Below, piece by piece: positions 63,760-64,000 of a stretch of 64,000 nucleotides of DNA. Made by a program: the position numbers and the translations under genes. The notes under the pieces are model-generated. The model was not told the DNA's origin and searched no databases. It was given only the letters and a program-made list of their open reading frames with translations. Location: NCBI GenBank assembly GCA_028280885.1, contig JANQKY010000060.1, positions 43,921 to 107,920 of the forward strand, in the 5' to 3' direction. Numbering within the stretch: the first letter of the stretch is position 1; each line of letters starts with the position of its first letter. Source of the stretch: Tepidamorphus sp. Its GTDB lineage: Bacteria; Pseudomonadota; Alphaproteobacteria; Rhizobiales; Tepidamorphaceae.

Positions 63760-64000
63760 CGGCTCCCTCACCCGGCCCGCGCCTGCGACGCGGACCGCCC
63801 TCTCCCGCGGGGGGAGAGGGAGAGAGCGCGACGGACGGATCGGGCAAATCTGTAGCGCTATCGCTTGCTGCGATAGAGGTTTTCGGTTCCGGGCGGCCCC
63901 GACCACCACCCGGCCTATCAGAGGCGCACGCACCCTCTCCCCCCGCGGGAGAGGGTCGGCCCGCAGGGCCGGGGTGAGGGGGCGTGGCACGGCCGCTCAT
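63760..64000. repeat. Dispersed REP-type composite repeat, copy C, reaching window end
   Basis: It starts GGCTCCCTCACCCGGCCC, has palindromes CCCTCTCCCGCGGGGGGAGAGGG and CCCTCTCCCCCCGCGGGAGAGGG, and ends GGGCCGGGGTGAGGGGGCGTGG-type. It matches copy A from end to end, including GACCACC-CGGCC and GGCACGGCCGCTC beyond the last arm. It directly precedes the DUF559 gene. The edge of the repeat may extend past base 64000. Confidence 0.85.

Noticed and set aside
63760..64000. N-terminal 98 residues of the DUF559 frame as real protein
   Set aside because: They translate the dispersed repeat (SPSPPAGEGG-type). The ATG at 63704 gives the domain start; the longer form is kept only as an alternative.

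Overview
The window is GC-rich, densely coded DNA from an alphaproteobacterial chromosome, probably Hyphomicrobiales or Rhodospirillales. This placement rests on codon and base bias, N-methylglutamate pathway genes, an Irr/Zur-era style metal ABC operon, class I cytochromes c, an Atm1-type exporter, and CTCTCCC/GGGAGAG repeats. No rRNA, tRNA, CRISPR array, IS transposase or prophage gene was seen. The window opens inside a sensor-kinase gene and ends inside a dispersed repeat.

Region by region. 2-3909: hybrid histidine kinase with a convergent response regulator. 3910-4898: non-coding, holding a roughly 630-bp MITE-like inverted-repeat element. 4899-8309: FecBCD-type metal or siderophore ABC operon led by a DUF2946-like protein, with a Zur-box-like palindrome at its start. 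8482-22310: the main locus, one long minus-strand cluster gmaS-mgsA-mgsB-mgsC-orf137-orf219-tmm-tmoX-tmoV-tmoW-tdm for methylated amines, divergent from a GntR regulator (22844-23515) across an AT-rich dyad. It should import TMAO (tmoXVW), oxidise TMA to TMAO (tmm), split TMAO to dimethylamine and formaldehyde (tdm), and assimilate methylamine through gamma-glutamylmethylamide to N-methylglutamate (gmaS, mgsABC). The step from dimethylamine to methylamine (dmm) and N-methylglutamate dehydrogenase (mgd) are not in the window.

23691-31055: ankyrin protein, MarC, an Fe3+/phosphonate-type ABC transporter whose ATPase faces its permease, and a DUF1194 secreted protein. 31073-36624: GntR regulator, EamA exporter, D-2-hydroxyacid dehydrogenase, AprI/Inh protease inhibitor, DenD-like D-erythronate dehydrogenase and an SDR, which looks like sugar-acid metabolism. 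36771-42324: CDF-like protein, double GNAT, a solitary FtsH paralogue and an AbrB-family membrane protein. 42302-45909: three-gene operon of uncharacterised coiled-coil and membrane proteins.

46096-50989: K+/H+ antiporter, two cytochromes c, CcdA and a BigR/SqrR-like ArsR regulator with both conserved cysteines. 51274-56273: PadR regulator plus RND adaptor and pump. 56344-60180: Atm1-type ABC exporter that appears to start at a non-AUG codon, and a LysM protein. 60444-63706: LOG hydrolase, then a minus-strand run of DUF559 endonuclease, 44-aa membrane peptide, GFA-family protein and citramalate synthase. The last few hundred bases are a repeat abutting, and in frame with, the DUF559 gene.

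Gene calls rest on translated motifs read by eye; no database search was possible. Starts were chosen from Shine-Dalgarno spacing and family N-termini.
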